In this document: positions 26,074 through 37,245 of the stretch, in pieces
Numbering within the stretch: the stretch's first letter is position 1
How the letters are laid out: each line of letters begins with the position of its first letter
Assembly: GCF_002979555.1 (NCBI RefSeq)
Contig: NZ_PCOZ01000001.1
Coordinates: forward strand, 248,001 to 312,000
Direction: 5' to 3'
Length of the DNA stretch: 64,000 nucleotides
DNA from: Pseudomonas sp. MYb60
GTDB lineage: Bacteria; Pseudomonadota; Gammaproteobacteria; Pseudomonadales; Pseudomonadaceae
Position numbers and translations under genes: made by a program
Notes under the pieces: model-generated
Told to the model about the DNA's origin: nothing
Database searches by the model: none
What the model saw: the letters and a program-made list of their open reading frames with translations, nothing else

Positions 26074-27077
26074 CAGTTACGGCGCTTGAGCTGGTCGGTC
26101 AGTTGGGTCGGCAGGCCCTTGATGATCAAGGTGCCGGCGGCTTCGTCGTATTCGATCTTGTCGCCCAGCAGGTGCGCTTCAAAGCTGATGGACAAACCTT
26201 CAGCGCGTCCGGTGAAGCGGCGGAACTGGTTGAGGGTGCGCTTATCCGCAGGAATCTCCGGCGACAGGCCGTAATCCTTGTTACGGATGTGGTCATAGAA
26301 CGCTTTAGGCCGATCTTCATCGATCAAGCCCGAGAGTTCTTCCAGGCCCATCGGCTCGCCGAGCTTGGCTTGGCTGCTGGCATAGTCCACCAGGGTCTTG
26401 GTTTTCTCGCGGGCGGATTCGTCCGGCAGGTCTTCGCTTTCGACGAAGTCACTGAACGCCTTGAGCAGGGTGCGGGTTTCGCCCGGGCCGTCGACGCCTT
26501 CCTGACAACCGATGAAGTCGCGGAAGTACTCCGAGACTTTCTTGCCGTTCTTGCCCTTGATAAACGAGATGTACTGCTTGGACTGCTTGTTGTTCTGCCA
26601 CTCGGAGACGTTGATGCGCGCCGCCAGGTGCAACTGGCCCAGGTCCAGGTGGCGCGACGGTGTCACGTCCAGCTCGTCGGTGACGGCCACGCCTTCACTG
26701 TGGTGCAGCAGGGCGATGGCGAGGTAGTCGGTCATGCCTTGCTGGTAATGGGCAAACAGCACGTGGCCGCCGGTGGAGAGGTTGGACTCTTCCATCAGCT
26801 TTTGCAGGTGCTCCACCGCTGTGCGACTGAAGGTGGTGAAATCCTGGCCACCGTCGAAATACTCCTTCAACCAGCCGCTGAACGGGTGCGCGCCGGATTC
26901 GGCATGGAAAAACCCCCAGGCCTTGCCTTGTTTGGCGTTGTAGCTCTCGTTGAGGTCGGCAAGCATGTTCTCGATGGCTGCCGATTCGGACAGCTCCGAA
27001 TCGCGGGCGTGCAGAACTGCGGGTGTGCCGTCGGGTTTTTTGTCGATCAGGTGGACGATGCAATGACGGATCGGCAT
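26073..27077 (-). CDS. yejK: Nucleoid-associated protein YejK (NdpA)
   Basis: A 334-residue YejK/NdpA protein, almost exactly the E. coli length. It begins [20 protein letters not shown] and contains [56 protein letters not shown] and a basic C-terminus ([13 protein letters not shown]). It binds nucleoid DNA; its exact role is unclear. The start is the ATG at 27077; 25 codons upstream in frame lack similarity. Confidence 0.95.
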   Translation of the reverse strand: MPIRHCIVHLIDKKPDGTPAVLHARDSELSESAAIENMLADLNESYNAKQGKAWGFFHAESGAHPFSGWLKEYFDGGQDFTTFSRTAVEHLQKLMEESNLSTGGHVLFAHYQQGMTDYLAIALLHHSEGVAVTDELDVTPSRHLDLGQLHLAARINVSEWQNNKQSKQYISFIKGKNGKKVSEYFRDFIGCQEGVDGPGETRTLLKAFSDFVESEDLPDESAREKTKTLVDYASSQAKLGEPMGLEELSGLIDEDRPKAFYDHIRNKDYGLSPEIPADKRTLNQFRRFTGRAEGLSISFEAHLLGDKIEYDEAAGTLIIKGLPTQLTDQLKRRN

Positions 27078-27473
27078 GGGCTTCTCGGCTGGTTGAAGGG
27101 GAGCGGTCGGCCTCCCCGAAAAGTCGCCCAGTGTACCGCACCCATTGGCCAAGACACGCGCCGAAGGGCGTTTTGGTGGTGGTCCGACGGCCCATATTCC
27201 TTTTTTTCACGGTTTAGAGCGATAAAGCTGACCAAATGGGTAGGTAGAGGCGGATATTTCCCCGTCTCTGTGCTAGTTTTGCCCCGTCTTGCGCCAAGTC
27301 TCGGCGTTAAGCGTGCATTCAGCATCTGTCAGGTCGAACCAATCCCCGTTTCAAGTATCTATAACCCCGAACTTCGTGGTTATGGTCGGGGGTGCCAGGC
27401 CTTGACGGTCGGGCTCGATGGCTGACACTGCACTCTGCAATCCATATGAATTTGATAGGGAAGGAACACCACA
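27078..27473. other. Intergenic region between yejK and the HU gene
   Basis: No gene seen in 396 bp. It must hold the HU promoter; TTGACG at 27402-27407 is a possible -35, but no convincing -10 follows. A short inverted repeat ATAACC-N11-GGTTAT lies at 27361-27383. A purine-rich ribosome site (GGGAAGGA) precedes the HU start. Confidence 0.6.
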
Positions 27474-27755
27474 ATGGCTATTACTAAAGACCAACTGATC
27501 GCTGACCTGGCTGAAGCAGTAGACGCACCGAAAACTACCGTGCGCGCCCTGCTGGACCAACTGAGCCAAGTGGTTGCTGATCAGCTGGAAAACGGCGGCG
27601 AAATCACTCTGCCAGGCGTTGGCAAACTGAAAGTGACCGAGCGTCCTGCCCGTACTGGCCGTAACCCTTCGACTGGCGCTGCCATCGAAATCGCTGCCAA
27701 GAAAGTTATCAAGCTGGTTGTGGCCAAAGGCCTGACCGACGCTGTTAACAAGTAA
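27474..27755 (+). CDS. hupN: HU-family histone-like DNA-binding protein
   Basis: A 93-residue HU protein: MAITKDQLIADLAEAVDA, the dimer core and the DNA-bending arm TERPARTGRNPSTGAAIEI with the conserved RNP. It compacts the nucleoid and is expected to be abundant. Pseudomonads have several HU paralogues; the HupN assignment is a best guess from MAITKDQLIADLAEA. Confidence 0.92.
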   Translation: MAITKDQLIADLAEAVDAPKTTVRALLDQLSQVVADQLENGGEITLPGVGKLKVTERPARTGRNPSTGAAIEIAAKKVIKLVVAKGLTDAVNK

Positions 27756-27764
27756 GACGCAGCA

Positions 27765-27804
27765 AAAAAAACCGTGCGCCGGAGTGATCCGGGCACGGTT
27801 TTTT
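27765..27804 (+). terminator. Intrinsic terminator of the HU gene
   Basis: AAAAAACCGTGC pairs with GCACGGTTTTTT across a GC-rich loop, directly after the stop codon. Confidence 0.92.
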
Positions 27805-27818
27805 GTTGCCTGCGATTT

Positions 27819-27917
27819 GTAGGAGCGGGCTTGCCCGCGAAAATCGTCAACGATTACGTGGGCTGCCTGGTTTCCCGCGGTGTCCTTGCGTTTTTCGCGA
27901 GCAAGCTCGCTCCTACA
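27819..27917. repeat. REP pair, GTAGGAGCG type
   Basis: GTAGGAGCGGGCTTGCCCGC at the left and the inverted GCGAGCAAGCTCGCTCCTAC at the right, separated by about 60 bp containing ATCGTCAACGAT. This is the second repeat family in the window. Confidence 0.88.
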
Positions 27918-27933
27918 GTGAAGCGGGCCTGTA

Positions 27934-28953
27934 TTAGTCGCGCACCCAGCGCTGGCGCCAGATCTGCTGTTCGTTCTTGGTCTGGAAGGTCCAGGCCACG
28001 AAGCGGCTCTGTTTCTGCCCCTGGGACATTTCCACCACCTGGCTTTCCAACACGCCAGCCTTTCTCAGGGCCGTCTCGATTACAGGCAGGTTCGACGCTT
28101 TTGACACCAGGGTGCTGAACCACAACACCTTGTGGGCAAAGTGCGCGCTCTCGGCGATCAACTGCGTGACAAAACGCGCCTCACCGCCTTCACACCACAG
28201 CTCAGCAGACTGGCCACCGAAATTCAGGACCGGCAATTTGCGTTTCGGATCAGCCTTGCCCAAGGCACGCCATTTACGCTCGCTGCCCTTGGTGGCTTCA
28301 TCCATGGACGCATGGAACGGCGGGTTGCACATGGTCAGGTCAAAACGCTCGCCCGGCTCCAGCAGGCCCAGCAGGATCTGCTTGGGGTTGGTTTGCTGGC
28401 GAAGTTGAATCACCTTGCTCAGGTCGTTGGACTGCACAATAGCCTTGGCGGCGGCCACGGCGATAGGGTCGACTTCCGAACCCAGGAAGTTCCAGCGGTA
28501 CTCCATGTAGCCAATCAGCGGATAGACGCAGTTGGCGCCCATGCCGATGTCCAGCACCTTGACGATCGAGCCACGCGGGATCTTGCCGTCGTTGTTGCTG
28601 GCCAGCAGGTCGGCGAGGAAGTGCACGTAGTCTGCACGCCCCGGTACCGGTGGGCACAGGTAGTCAGCCGGGATGTCCCAATGCTGGATGCCATAGAACG
28701 ATTTGAGCAGCGCCCGGTTGAACACCCGCACCGCATCCGGGCTGGCGAAGTCGATGCTCTCTTTGCCATAGGGGTTGATGATCACGTACTTCGCCAGTTC
28801 CGGCGTGGTCTTGATCAGTGCCGGGAAGTCGTAACGGCCTGTGTGGCGGTTGCGAGGGTGCAGGGTGGCCTCCTTGCGCGGCACGACGGGCTTGGCCGTG
28901 GCGGCGGTTTTAGGCTTCTTGCGGGGAGGCTTGGGCGTGCTCGGGGTGGTCAT
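27934..28953 (-). CDS. rlmF: 23S rRNA (adenine(1618)-N6)-methyltransferase
   Basis: A 339-residue RlmF methyltransferase. It has the basic N-terminal tail, [20 protein letters not shown], the SAM-binding [16 protein letters not shown] and the N6-adenine catalytic motif MCNPPFHAS. It modifies A1618 of 23S rRNA. It stands alone between REP elements. Confidence 0.96.
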   Translation of the reverse strand: MTTPSTPKPPRKKPKTAATAKPVVPRKEATLHPRNRHTGRYDFPALIKTTPELAKYVIINPYGKESIDFASPDAVRVFNRALLKSFYGIQHWDIPADYLCPPVPGRADYVHFLADLLASNNDGKIPRGSIVKVLDIGMGANCVYPLIGYMEYRWNFLGSEVDPIAVAAAKAIVQSNDLSKVIQLRQQTNPKQILLGLLEPGERFDLTMCNPPFHASMDEATKGSERKWRALGKADPKRKLPVLNFGGQSAELWCEGGEARFVTQLIAESAHFAHKVLWFSTLVSKASNLPVIETALRKAGVLESQVVEMSQGQKQSRFVAWTFQTKNEQQIWRQRWVRD

Positions 28954-29018
28954 GATGATTCTGGGGTTGGCTCAATGTGGCGGGTATTGTCACACATCTT
29001 GGAGGCAACTCGGTCAAC

Positions 29019-29108
29019 TGTGGGAGGGGGCTTGCCCCCGATGGCGGTGTATCAGCCAATTTGTAGGTTGCTGACACACTGCTGTCGGGGACAAGCCCCC
29101 TGCCACAT
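29019..29108. repeat. REPIN, GGGGGCTTGCCCCC type, right half degenerate
   Basis: Left half TGTGGGAGGGGGCTTGCC intact; the right half reads GGGGACAAGCCCCCTGCCAC, with two mismatches to the inverted partner. It lies between the rlmF start and the valS terminator. Confidence 0.85.
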
Positions 29109-29148
29109 TGACTGTCTTGCCAGCCTGGCACCGGGGAATGTCGGGCAA

Positions 29149-29176
29149 AAAAAAGAGACCCGAAGGTCTCTTTTTT
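29149..29176 (-). terminator. Intrinsic terminator of valS
   Basis: AAAAAAGAGACC-CGAA-GGTCTCTTTTTT, a 12-bp stem with a stable CGAA loop and T-runs on either strand, 16 bp after the valS stop. Confidence 0.95.
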
Positions 29177-29191
29177 CACACAGGTTCCAGG

Positions 29192-32038
29192 TTACAGGCT
29201 GGAAATCCGTGCATGTTGCTCCGCCAGTTTGCCCAAGGCCTGTTCAGCCTCGGCCAACTTGGCGCGCTCTTTCTCGATCACTTCGGCTGGCGCCTTGTCG
29301 ACGAACGCCGCGTTGGACAGCTTGCCGCCCACGCGCTGCACTTCGCCTTGCAGACGCGCAATCTCTTTGTCGAGACGGGCCAGTTCGGCGCCCTTGTCGA
29401 TCAGGCCGGCCATCGGCACCAACACTTCCATATCGCCCACCAGTGCGGTGGCGGAAAGAGGGGCTTCGGCGCCGTCCGCCAATACAGTGATCGACTCCAG
29501 CTTTGCCAGCTTCTTGAGCAACGCATCGTTCTCAGTGAGACGACGCTGGTCTTCGGCACTGGCGTTCTTCACAAACACGGCCAACGGCTTGCCCGGCCCG
29601 ATGTTCATCTCGGCGCGGATGTTGCGCGTGCCGAGCATCAGGGTCTTGAGCCATTCGATATCGCTTTCGGCCGCCTCATCGATGCGTGCTTCGTTGGCCA
29701 CTGGCCAAGGTTGCAGCATGATGGTCTTGCCTTCGATACCGGCCAGCGGCGCCAGGCGCTGCCAGATTTCTTCGGTGATGAACGGCATGAACGGGTGCGC
29801 CAGGCGCAGCGCCACTTCCAATACGCGCACCAGCGTGCGACGGGTGCCGCGCTGGCGCTCGATCGGTGCGTTTTCGTCCCACAGCACGGGCTTGGACAGT
29901 TCCAGGTACCAGTCGCAATACTGGTTCCAGATGAACTCGTACAAGGCCTGTGCGGCCAGGTCGAAACGGAACTGGTCGAGCTGGCGGGTCACTTCGGCTT
30001 CGGTGCGCTGCAACTGCGAGATGATCCAGCGATCCGCCAGGCTCAGCTCGTAGGCTTCGCCGTTCTGGCCGCAATCTTCGCCTTTGTCCAGCACGTAGCG
30101 CGCGGCGTTCCAGATCTTGTTGCAGAAGTTGCGATAGCCTTCGACGCGGCCCATGTCGAACTTGATGTCGCGACCGGTGGATGCCAGCGAGCAGAACGTG
30201 AAGCGCAGGGCGTCGGTGCCGTAGCTGGCGATGCCGTCGGCGAACTCGTCGCGGGTCTGCTTCTCGATCTTTTTCGCGAGCTTCGGCTGCATCAGGCCCG
30301 AGGTGCGTTTCTGCACCAGGGTTTCCAGGTCGATGCCGTCGATGATGTCCAGCGGGTCCAGGACGTTGCCCTTGGACTTGGACATCTTCTGGCCCTGGCC
30401 ATCACGCACCAGGCCGTGTACGTACACGGTCTTGAACGGAACCTGCGGCGTGCCGTCCTCGTTCTTCACCAGGTGCATGGTCAGCATGATCATCCGGGCA
30501 ACCCAGAAGAAAATGATGTCGAAACCGGTGACCAGCACGTCGGTGGAGTGGAATTTCTTCAGGAATTCGGTCTGCTGCGGCCAGCCCAGGGTGGAGAAGG
30601 TCCACAGGCCCGAGCTGAACCAGGTGTCCAGTACGTCGTTGTCCTGTTGCAGCGCTACGTCGGCACCGAGGTTGTGCTTGGCGCGCACTTCGGCTTCGTC
30701 GCGGCCTACATAGACCTTGCCCGACTCGTCGTACCAGGCCGGAATGCGGTGGCCCCACCACAGTTGACGGCTGATGCACCAATCCTGGATGTCGCGCATC
30801 CACGAGAAGTACATGTTCTCGTACTGTTTCGGCACAAACTGGATGCGCCCATCTTCCACGGCGGCGATGGCGGGTTCTGCCAACGGCTTGGTGGACACGT
30901 ACCACTGGTCGGTCAGCCACGGCTCGATCACCGTGCCGGAGCGGTCGCCCTTCGGCACTTTCAGGCCGTGGTCGTCAACGCTCACCAGCAAGCCGGCGGC
31001 GTCAAAGGCGGCGACGATCTGCTTGCGCGCTTCGAAACGGTCGAGGCCGGCGTATTCGGCCGGGATCTTGCCGTCGATGCTGTCGTTCAGCGTACCGTCC
31101 AGGTTGAACACCTGGCAGGCCGGCAGTACGGCGGCGTTTTTGTCGAAGATGTTCAGCAGCGGCAGGTTGTGGCGCTTGCCGACTTCGTAGTCGTTGAAAT
31201 CGTGGGCCGGGGTGATTTTCACGCAGCCGGTGCCGAATTCAGGGTCGCAGTAATCGTCCGCGATGATCGGGATGCGGCGGCCCACCAGCGGCAGCTCGAC
31301 GAACTTGCCGATCAGTGCCTGGTAGCGTTCGTCATTCGGGTTGACCGCGACGGCGGCGTCGCCGAGCATGGTTTCCGGACGGGTGGTGGCGACGATCAGG
31401 TAGTCGTTGCCTTCAGCGGTCTTGGCGCCGTCGGCCAGCGGGTACTTGAGGTTCCACAGGAAGCCTTTTTCGTCGTGGTTTTCCACTTCGAGGTCGGAAA
31501 TCGCCGTGTGCAACTTGGTGTCCCAGTTGACCAGGCGCTTGCCGCGGTAGATCAGGCCGTCTTCATGCAGGCGCACGAAAGCTTCTTTCACAGCTTCCGA
31601 CAGGCCGTCGTCCATGGTGAAGCGTTCGCGGCTCCAATCGACGGACGAGCCTAGGCGACGGATCTGACGGCTGATGTTGCCGCCGGACTGGTCTTTCCAT
31701 TCCCAGATTTTCTCCAGGAATTTCTCGCGGCCCAGGTCGTGGCGGCTCTGGCCGGTGGCTTCGAGTTGGCGTTCTACCAGCATTTGGGTGGCGATACCGG
31801 CGTGGTCGGTACCTGGCTGCCACAGGGTGTTGCGGCCCTGCATGCGGCGGAAACGGATCAACGCATCCATGATCGCATTGTTGAAGCCATGGCCCATGTG
31901 CAGGCTGCCAGTGACGTTCGGTGGCGGAATCATGATGGTGTAGGAATCGCCCGCGCCTTGCGGGGCGAAATAATTCTCGGATTCCCAGGTGTTGTACCAG
32001 GAAGTTTCGATAGCGTGCGGCTGGTAGGTCTTATCCAT
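29192..32038 (-). CDS. valS: Valyl-tRNA synthetase
   Basis: A 948-residue class I aminoacyl-tRNA synthetase. HIGH motif as LHMGH in [20 protein letters not shown] in [17 protein letters not shown], a CP1 editing domain ([19 protein letters not shown] and [19 protein letters not shown]), and the C-terminal coiled coil that binds tRNA ([18 protein letters not shown]). The start [11 protein letters not shown] at 32038 is preferred over an ATG eight codons upstream. Followed downstream by an intrinsic terminator. Confidence 0.98.
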   Translation of the reverse strand: MDKTYQPHAIETSWYNTWESENYFAPQGAGDSYTIMIPPPNVTGSLHMGHGFNNAIMDALIRFRRMQGRNTLWQPGTDHAGIATQMLVERQLEATGQSRHDLGREKFLEKIWEWKDQSGGNISRQIRRLGSSVDWSRERFTMDDGLSEAVKEAFVRLHEDGLIYRGKRLVNWDTKLHTAISDLEVENHDEKGFLWNLKYPLADGAKTAEGNDYLIVATTRPETMLGDAAVAVNPNDERYQALIGKFVELPLVGRRIPIIADDYCDPEFGTGCVKITPAHDFNDYEVGKRHNLPLLNIFDKNAAVLPACQVFNLDGTLNDSIDGKIPAEYAGLDRFEARKQIVAAFDAAGLLVSVDDHGLKVPKGDRSGTVIEPWLTDQWYVSTKPLAEPAIAAVEDGRIQFVPKQYENMYFSWMRDIQDWCISRQLWWGHRIPAWYDESGKVYVGRDEAEVRAKHNLGADVALQQDNDVLDTWFSSGLWTFSTLGWPQQTEFLKKFHSTDVLVTGFDIIFFWVARMIMLTMHLVKNEDGTPQVPFKTVYVHGLVRDGQGQKMSKSKGNVLDPLDIIDGIDLETLVQKRTSGLMQPKLAKKIEKQTRDEFADGIASYGTDALRFTFCSLASTGRDIKFDMGRVEGYRNFCNKIWNAARYVLDKGEDCGQNGEAYELSLADRWIISQLQRTEAEVTRQLDQFRFDLAAQALYEFIWNQYCDWYLELSKPVLWDENAPIERQRGTRRTLVRVLEVALRLAHPFMPFITEEIWQRLAPLAGIEGKTIMLQPWPVANEARIDEAAESDIEWLKTLMLGTRNIRAEMNIGPGKPLAVFVKNASAEDQRRLTENDALLKKLAKLESITVLADGAEAPLSATALVGDMEVLVPMAGLIDKGAELARLDKEIARLQGEVQRVGGKLSNAAFVDKAPAEVIEKERAKLAEAEQALGKLAEQHARISSL

Positions 32039-32145
32039 GCGCGGCGGGACCCTAGTTGGCATTTATTCAGGAAAGCCGGCAAGTATAACGGGGGATAGGG
32101 CGTAGGGCGAGGTGAAGACAGGCTTGTAATGCTGGGGGAGCAAAT

Positions 32146-32171
32146 GCGGGAGGGGGCTTGCCCCCTCCCAC
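32146..32171. repeat. Single REP hairpin, condensed form
   Basis: GGGAGGGGGC-TT-GCCCCCTCCC forms a perfect 10-bp stem (32148-32169). Unlike the paired REPs elsewhere, the middle part of the doublet is missing. It lies between the 123-residue gene and valS. Confidence 0.8.
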
Positions 32172-32189
32172 AGGGGAGTCATGCAAGGG

Positions 32190-32561
32190 TCAGGATTGAT
32201 ACTGGCTGAGCAACCGCTCCATCCGCGCATCCAGGCGACGCTTGATCTCGGTCTCGATATGCGGGGCAAAGTCGTCGATCACGTCCTGCATGATCAATTG
32301 CGCAGCGGCGCGCAGTTCGTTGTCCAGGTGCAGCAGCAGCGCGTCGGGGCCTTTTTCGACTGGCGCGGGTTCTGCAGTCACGGGTTCTGGAGCGGCGGGC
32401 TTGGCGCCGACCATGTCGAACAGCAGCGGAATCTGTACCTCGCTCTCGACCGACTCGGTCAACAGCGGCGGTTGCAAATCATCATCACCCAGCAACTGGC
32501 GGATCGACTCGAGGTCGTCCAGCAGGTGGTCATCTTTTTTCAGCGGGTTGGGAGTGTCCAT
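32190..32561 (-). CDS. Conserved hypothetical protein between holC and valS
   Basis: A 123-residue acidic protein (DTPNPLKKDDHLLDDLESIR) with a low-complexity Pro/Ala/Glu middle (PAAPEPVTAEPAPVEKG) and a helical C-terminus (DVIDDFAPHIETEIKRRLDA). It lies 7 bp after holC and before valS, as the equivalent unnamed gene does in other pseudomonads. Its function is unknown; the link with holC suggests a possible replication connection, with no direct evidence. Confidence 0.8.
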   Translation of the reverse strand: MDTPNPLKKDDHLLDDLESIRQLLGDDDLQPPLLTESVESEVQIPLLFDMVGAKPAAPEPVTAEPAPVEKGPDALLLHLDNELRAAAQLIMQDVIDDFAPHIETEIKRRLDARMERLLSQYQS

Positions 32562-32568
32562 CGTGTGC

Positions 32569-32997
32569 TCAAAGTCGTTGTAGCCGGTGATCTTGCAGAG
32601 GATAGCCCTGTTCGCGATAGAAGCGGAAACTCTCCCGCGCGGCCTGACGAATAGCCGGGTCTTCCACCACCACCTCTGCCACGCGGGCGAAGGCCTTGGC
32701 GAACGGCGGGACTTTCAGGTCCAGGTTGACCAGCAGGTCCTGGTGATTGCCGCAGCTGTCGCCCAACCCAAGAACCACAATGCCATCAGGTTCGGATTCG
32801 GCAGGGCCGTGGGGCACGAAGCTTTCGCCCTTGAAGCGCCACAGGCGGGCATCCAGCTCGTCGCGTTGGGCGGCATCGCTGCAATGCAGGTAGATGCGGT
32901 GGCCCATGCGCCAGGCTTTTTCGGTGAGCTTGCAGGCAAAGTCCAGGCGCGCGAGCGGGTCGGCGCTGGGCAATATGTAGAAGTCGACTTGGGTCAT
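32569..32997 (-). CDS. holC: DNA polymerase III subunit chi
   Basis: A 142-residue chi subunit of the clamp loader, which links the holoenzyme to SSB. Family marks: QVDFYILPSADPLARLDFAC, KAWRMGHRIYLHCSDAAQRD, LDARLWRFKGESFVPHG and FYREQGYPLQDHRLQRL. It lies between pepA and valS as in other gammaproteobacteria. Confidence 0.95.
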   Translation of the reverse strand: MTQVDFYILPSADPLARLDFACKLTEKAWRMGHRIYLHCSDAAQRDELDARLWRFKGESFVPHGPAESEPDGIVVLGLGDSCGNHQDLLVNLDLKVPPFAKAFARVAEVVVEDPAIRQAARESFRFYREQGYPLQDHRLQRL

Positions 32998-33023
32998 TGC
33001 GGTTCCTGGAGCACCTCAAAAAC

Positions 33024-33125
33024 TGTAGGAGCGAACTTGCTCGCGAAGAACGTTAACGATGACGCGTTTAATCACGATTAACGCGTTGTCCTCAAGGTTT
33101 TCGCGAGCAAGCTCGCTCCTGCAGG
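33024..33125. repeat. REP pair, GTAGGAGCG type
   Basis: TGTAGGAGCGAACTTGCTCG and the inverted CGAGCAAGCTCGCTCCTGCA, with a smaller nested inverted repeat (ACGCGTTTAATC/GATTAACGCGT) in the middle. It ends 2 bp from the pepA stop. Confidence 0.88.
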
Positions 33126-33127
33126 GG

Positions 33128-34798
<1,671 letters not shown>

Positions 34799-34903
34799 TC
34801 ACAGGATAATGCGCCATCTTTTTAGCTGGCCCTGTTCAAAAGGGCTGACTCGGTATGCTTGCTTGTTTGGCCGCCTTAGCCTGACAACCCTGGAGTGTCT
34901 GGT

Positions 34904-36022
34904 TTGATCGTCTTCCGTTATCTGTCCCGCGAAGTCCTGTTGACCCTGAGTGCCGTGAGTGCGGTATTGCTGGTCATCATCATGAGTGGTCGTTTCGTCA
35001 AATACCTGGCCCAGGCTGCCTCCGGCGCCCTGGATCCGGGCTCGTTGTTCCTGATCATGGGCTTTCGCCTGCCAGGGTTCCTGCAACTGATCCTGCCGCT
35101 GGGCCTGTTCCTCGGGATCCTGCTGGCCTACGGTCGCCTGTACCTCGAAAGCGAAATGACCGTGCTCTCGGCCACCGGCATGAGCCAGCAACGCCTGCTG
35201 GGCATGACCATGATTCCGGCCGCCGGCATCGCGCTGATCGTTGCCTGGCTGAGCATGAGCCTGGCGCCCCAGGGTGCTATGCAGTTCCAGCTGGTGCTGA
35301 ACAAGCAAGACGCCATGACTGAGTTCGACACCCTCGAGCCGGGTCGCTTCCAGGCCCTCAACGACGGCACTCGCGTGACCTACACCGAGACCCTGACTGA
35401 AGACCGTGCCAACCTCGGCGGCGTGTTCATCTCCGAGAAGCGCCTGGGCCAGGACAAGAAAGACCGTGGCATTTCCGTGCTGGTAGCCGACTCCGGCCGC
35501 CAGGAAGTGCGCCCGGACGGCAGTCGCTACCTGATCCTGGAAAACGGCTATCGCTATGACGGCAGCCCAGGCCAGGCCGACTATCGCGCCATCCAGTACG
35601 ACACCTATGGCGTGATGCTGGAGCGTCCGGACGTCAGCGGCGAAGTCACTGACCGCGATGCCATCCCTACCAAGGACCTGTTCGGCAGCAAGGAACTGCG
35701 CTCCATTGCCGAGCTGCAATGGCGCCTTTCCCTGCCGTTGCTGGTGTTTATCGTCACCCTGATGGCGGTGCCGCTGTCGCGCGTCAACCCGCGCCAAGGC
35801 CGATTCCTCAAGCTGTTGCCGGCGATCCTGCTGTACATGGCTTACCTCACCATCCTGATTTCCGCCCGTGGCGCCCTGGAGAAGGGCAAGCTGTCGCCGA
35901 CCCTGGGCCTGTGGTGGGTGCACGGCATCTTCCTGGTGATCGGCCTGGGGCTGCTCTATTGGGAACCGATCCGTTTGAACATGAAGAGCCGTCGTGGCCA
36001 GAAGGAGTTGGCTCGTGGCTAA
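34904..36022 (+). CDS. lptF: LPS export permease LptF
   Basis: A 372-residue inner-membrane subunit of the LptB2FG transporter, which lifts lipopolysaccharide to the Lpt bridge. Six membrane segments flank a periplasmic jellyroll: IVFRYLSREVLLTLSAVSAV, FRLPGFLQLILPLGLFLGIL at the N-side, WRLSLPLLVFIVTLMAVPLS after the domain. The start is a TTG (34904), since LptF proteins begin at this IVFRYL and GGAG stands 8 nt upstream; a GTG at 34895 is the alternative. It overlaps lptG by 8 bp. Confidence 0.95.
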   Translation: MIVFRYLSREVLLTLSAVSAVLLVIIMSGRFVKYLAQAASGALDPGSLFLIMGFRLPGFLQLILPLGLFLGILLAYGRLYLESEMTVLSATGMSQQRLLGMTMIPAAGIALIVAWLSMSLAPQGAMQFQLVLNKQDAMTEFDTLEPGRFQALNDGTRVTYTETLTEDRANLGGVFISEKRLGQDKKDRGISVLVADSGRQEVRPDGSRYLILENGYRYDGSPGQADYRAIQYDTYGVMLERPDVSGEVTDRDAIPTKDLFGSKELRSIAELQWRLSLPLLVFIVTLMAVPLSRVNPRQGRFLKLLPAILLYMAYLTILISARGALEKGKLSPTLGLWWVHGIFLVIGLGLLYWEPIRLNMKSRRGQKELARG

Positions 36023-37094
36023 GCTCGATCGCTACATTGGTAGCAGCGTACTGATCGCCATTTTGGCGGTATTGGGCATCATCCTGGGCCTGGCCTCGCT
36101 GTTTGCCTTCATTGATGAAGTGGGCAGCGTCAGCGACACCTACACCGTGTGGCACGTGCTGAGCTACGTGGCCCTCACCGCGCCGCGCCGTCTCTACGAC
36201 ATGATGCCGATGGCTGCGCTGATCGGCTGCCTCATTGGCCTGGGCAGCCTGGCCAGCAATAGCGAACTCACCATCATGCGCGCCGCCGGTGTGTCCATTG
36301 GTCGTATCGTCTGGGCAGTGATGAAACCCATGCTGCTGCTGATGGCGTGCAGCGTGCTGATCGGCGAATACGTGGCGCCACCGGCCGAAACCACCGCCCA
36401 GGCCAATCGCGCCCTGGCCCAGGGGTCGGGCGATGCACAAAGTTCCAAGCATGGCCTGTGGCACCGCCAGGGTGATGAATTCATCCACATCAACGCCGTG
36501 CAGCCGGGTGGGTTGCTGGTGGGCGTGACCCGCTACACCTTTGACAAGGAACGCCACCTGCTGTCGTCGAGCTTCGCCAAACGTGCGCAGTTCGGTGACG
36601 ATAAGTGGCAACTGAGCGACATCACCACCACCTACTTCCGCAATGTGGGCCAGGGCACCAAGGCCAGCACCGAAGTGATCAATGTGCCGACTGAAGAGTG
36701 GAACATCGCCCTCAAGCCGCAATTGCTCAACACCGTGGTGATGGTCCCGGAAAGCCTGCCGATCTCCGGGCTGTGGGGCTACATTCACTACCTCAAGGAC
36801 CAGGGCCTGAATAACGGTCGTTACTGGCTGGCGTTCTGGGTCAAGGTGTTGCAGCCAGTGGTGACCGCTGCGCTGGTGCTGATGGCGATCTCGTTCATCT
36901 TCGGCCCGCTGCGTTCGGTGACCCTGGGCCAGCGCGTGTTTACCGGCGTGCTGGTGGGCTTCACCTTCCGTATTGCCCAGGACTTGCTCGGCCCGTCGAG
37001 CCTGGTGTTCGGTTTCTCGCCGCTGTTTGCCGTGCTGGTACCGACGGCGATCTGTGCCCTGGCCGGCTTCTGGCTGTTGCGCCGCGCCGGTTGA
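36015..37094 (+). CDS. lptG: LPS export permease LptG
   Basis: A 359-residue partner of LptF. It begins at GTG (AKLDRYIGSSVLIAILAVLG) after AAGGAG. Other marks: SNSELTIMRAAGVSIGRIVW, which is the coupling helix contacting LptB, and SFIFGPLRSVTLGQRVFTG. It overlaps the end of lptF, so translation is coupled. An ATG seven codons upstream is possible but less well placed. Confidence 0.95.
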   Translation: MAKLDRYIGSSVLIAILAVLGIILGLASLFAFIDEVGSVSDTYTVWHVLSYVALTAPRRLYDMMPMAALIGCLIGLGSLASNSELTIMRAAGVSIGRIVWAVMKPMLLLMACSVLIGEYVAPPAETTAQANRALAQGSGDAQSSKHGLWHRQGDEFIHINAVQPGGLLVGVTRYTFDKERHLLSSSFAKRAQFGDDKWQLSDITTTYFRNVGQGTKASTEVINVPTEEWNIALKPQLLNTVVMVPESLPISGLWGYIHYLKDQGLNNGRYWLAFWVKVLQPVVTAALVLMAISFIFGPLRSVTLGQRVFTGVLVGFTFRIAQDLLGPSSLVFGFSPLFAVLVPTAICALAGFWLLRRAG

Positions 37095-37108
37095 AAGCCT
37101 GCTTATGA

Positions 37109-37148
37109 ACAAAAAATGCCCCGGTCGCGAGATCGGGGCATTTTTGTT
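37109..37148 (+). terminator. Intrinsic terminator after lptFG
   Basis: AACAAAAAATGCCCCG pairs with CGGGGCATTTTTGTT (one bulged A) around GTCGCGAGAT, with a T-run. Confidence 0.92.
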
Positions 37149-37161
37149 CTGGTCAGCAAAG

Positions 37162-37191
37162 ATGACGTCTGGCCTGAGCATCAGGTACAAT
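37162..37191 (+). promoter_or_regulatory. Possible sigma-70 promoter of lepA-lepB
   Basis: ATGACG (37162-37167) and TACAAT (37186-37191) with an 18-bp spacer, 54 bp before the lepA start and just after the lptFG terminator. Confidence 0.4.
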
Positions 37192-37245
37192 TCCCGGCTA
37201 TTTTTCAGCGGGCAATCTGCCTGCAGCCTTTTTGAGTGTTGATCC

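Noticed and set aside
29108..31654. 848-codon open frame on the plus strand opposite valS
   Set aside because: valS is unmistakable on the minus strand, and the opposite translation has no recognisable motifs. It also runs across the valS terminator and REP region.
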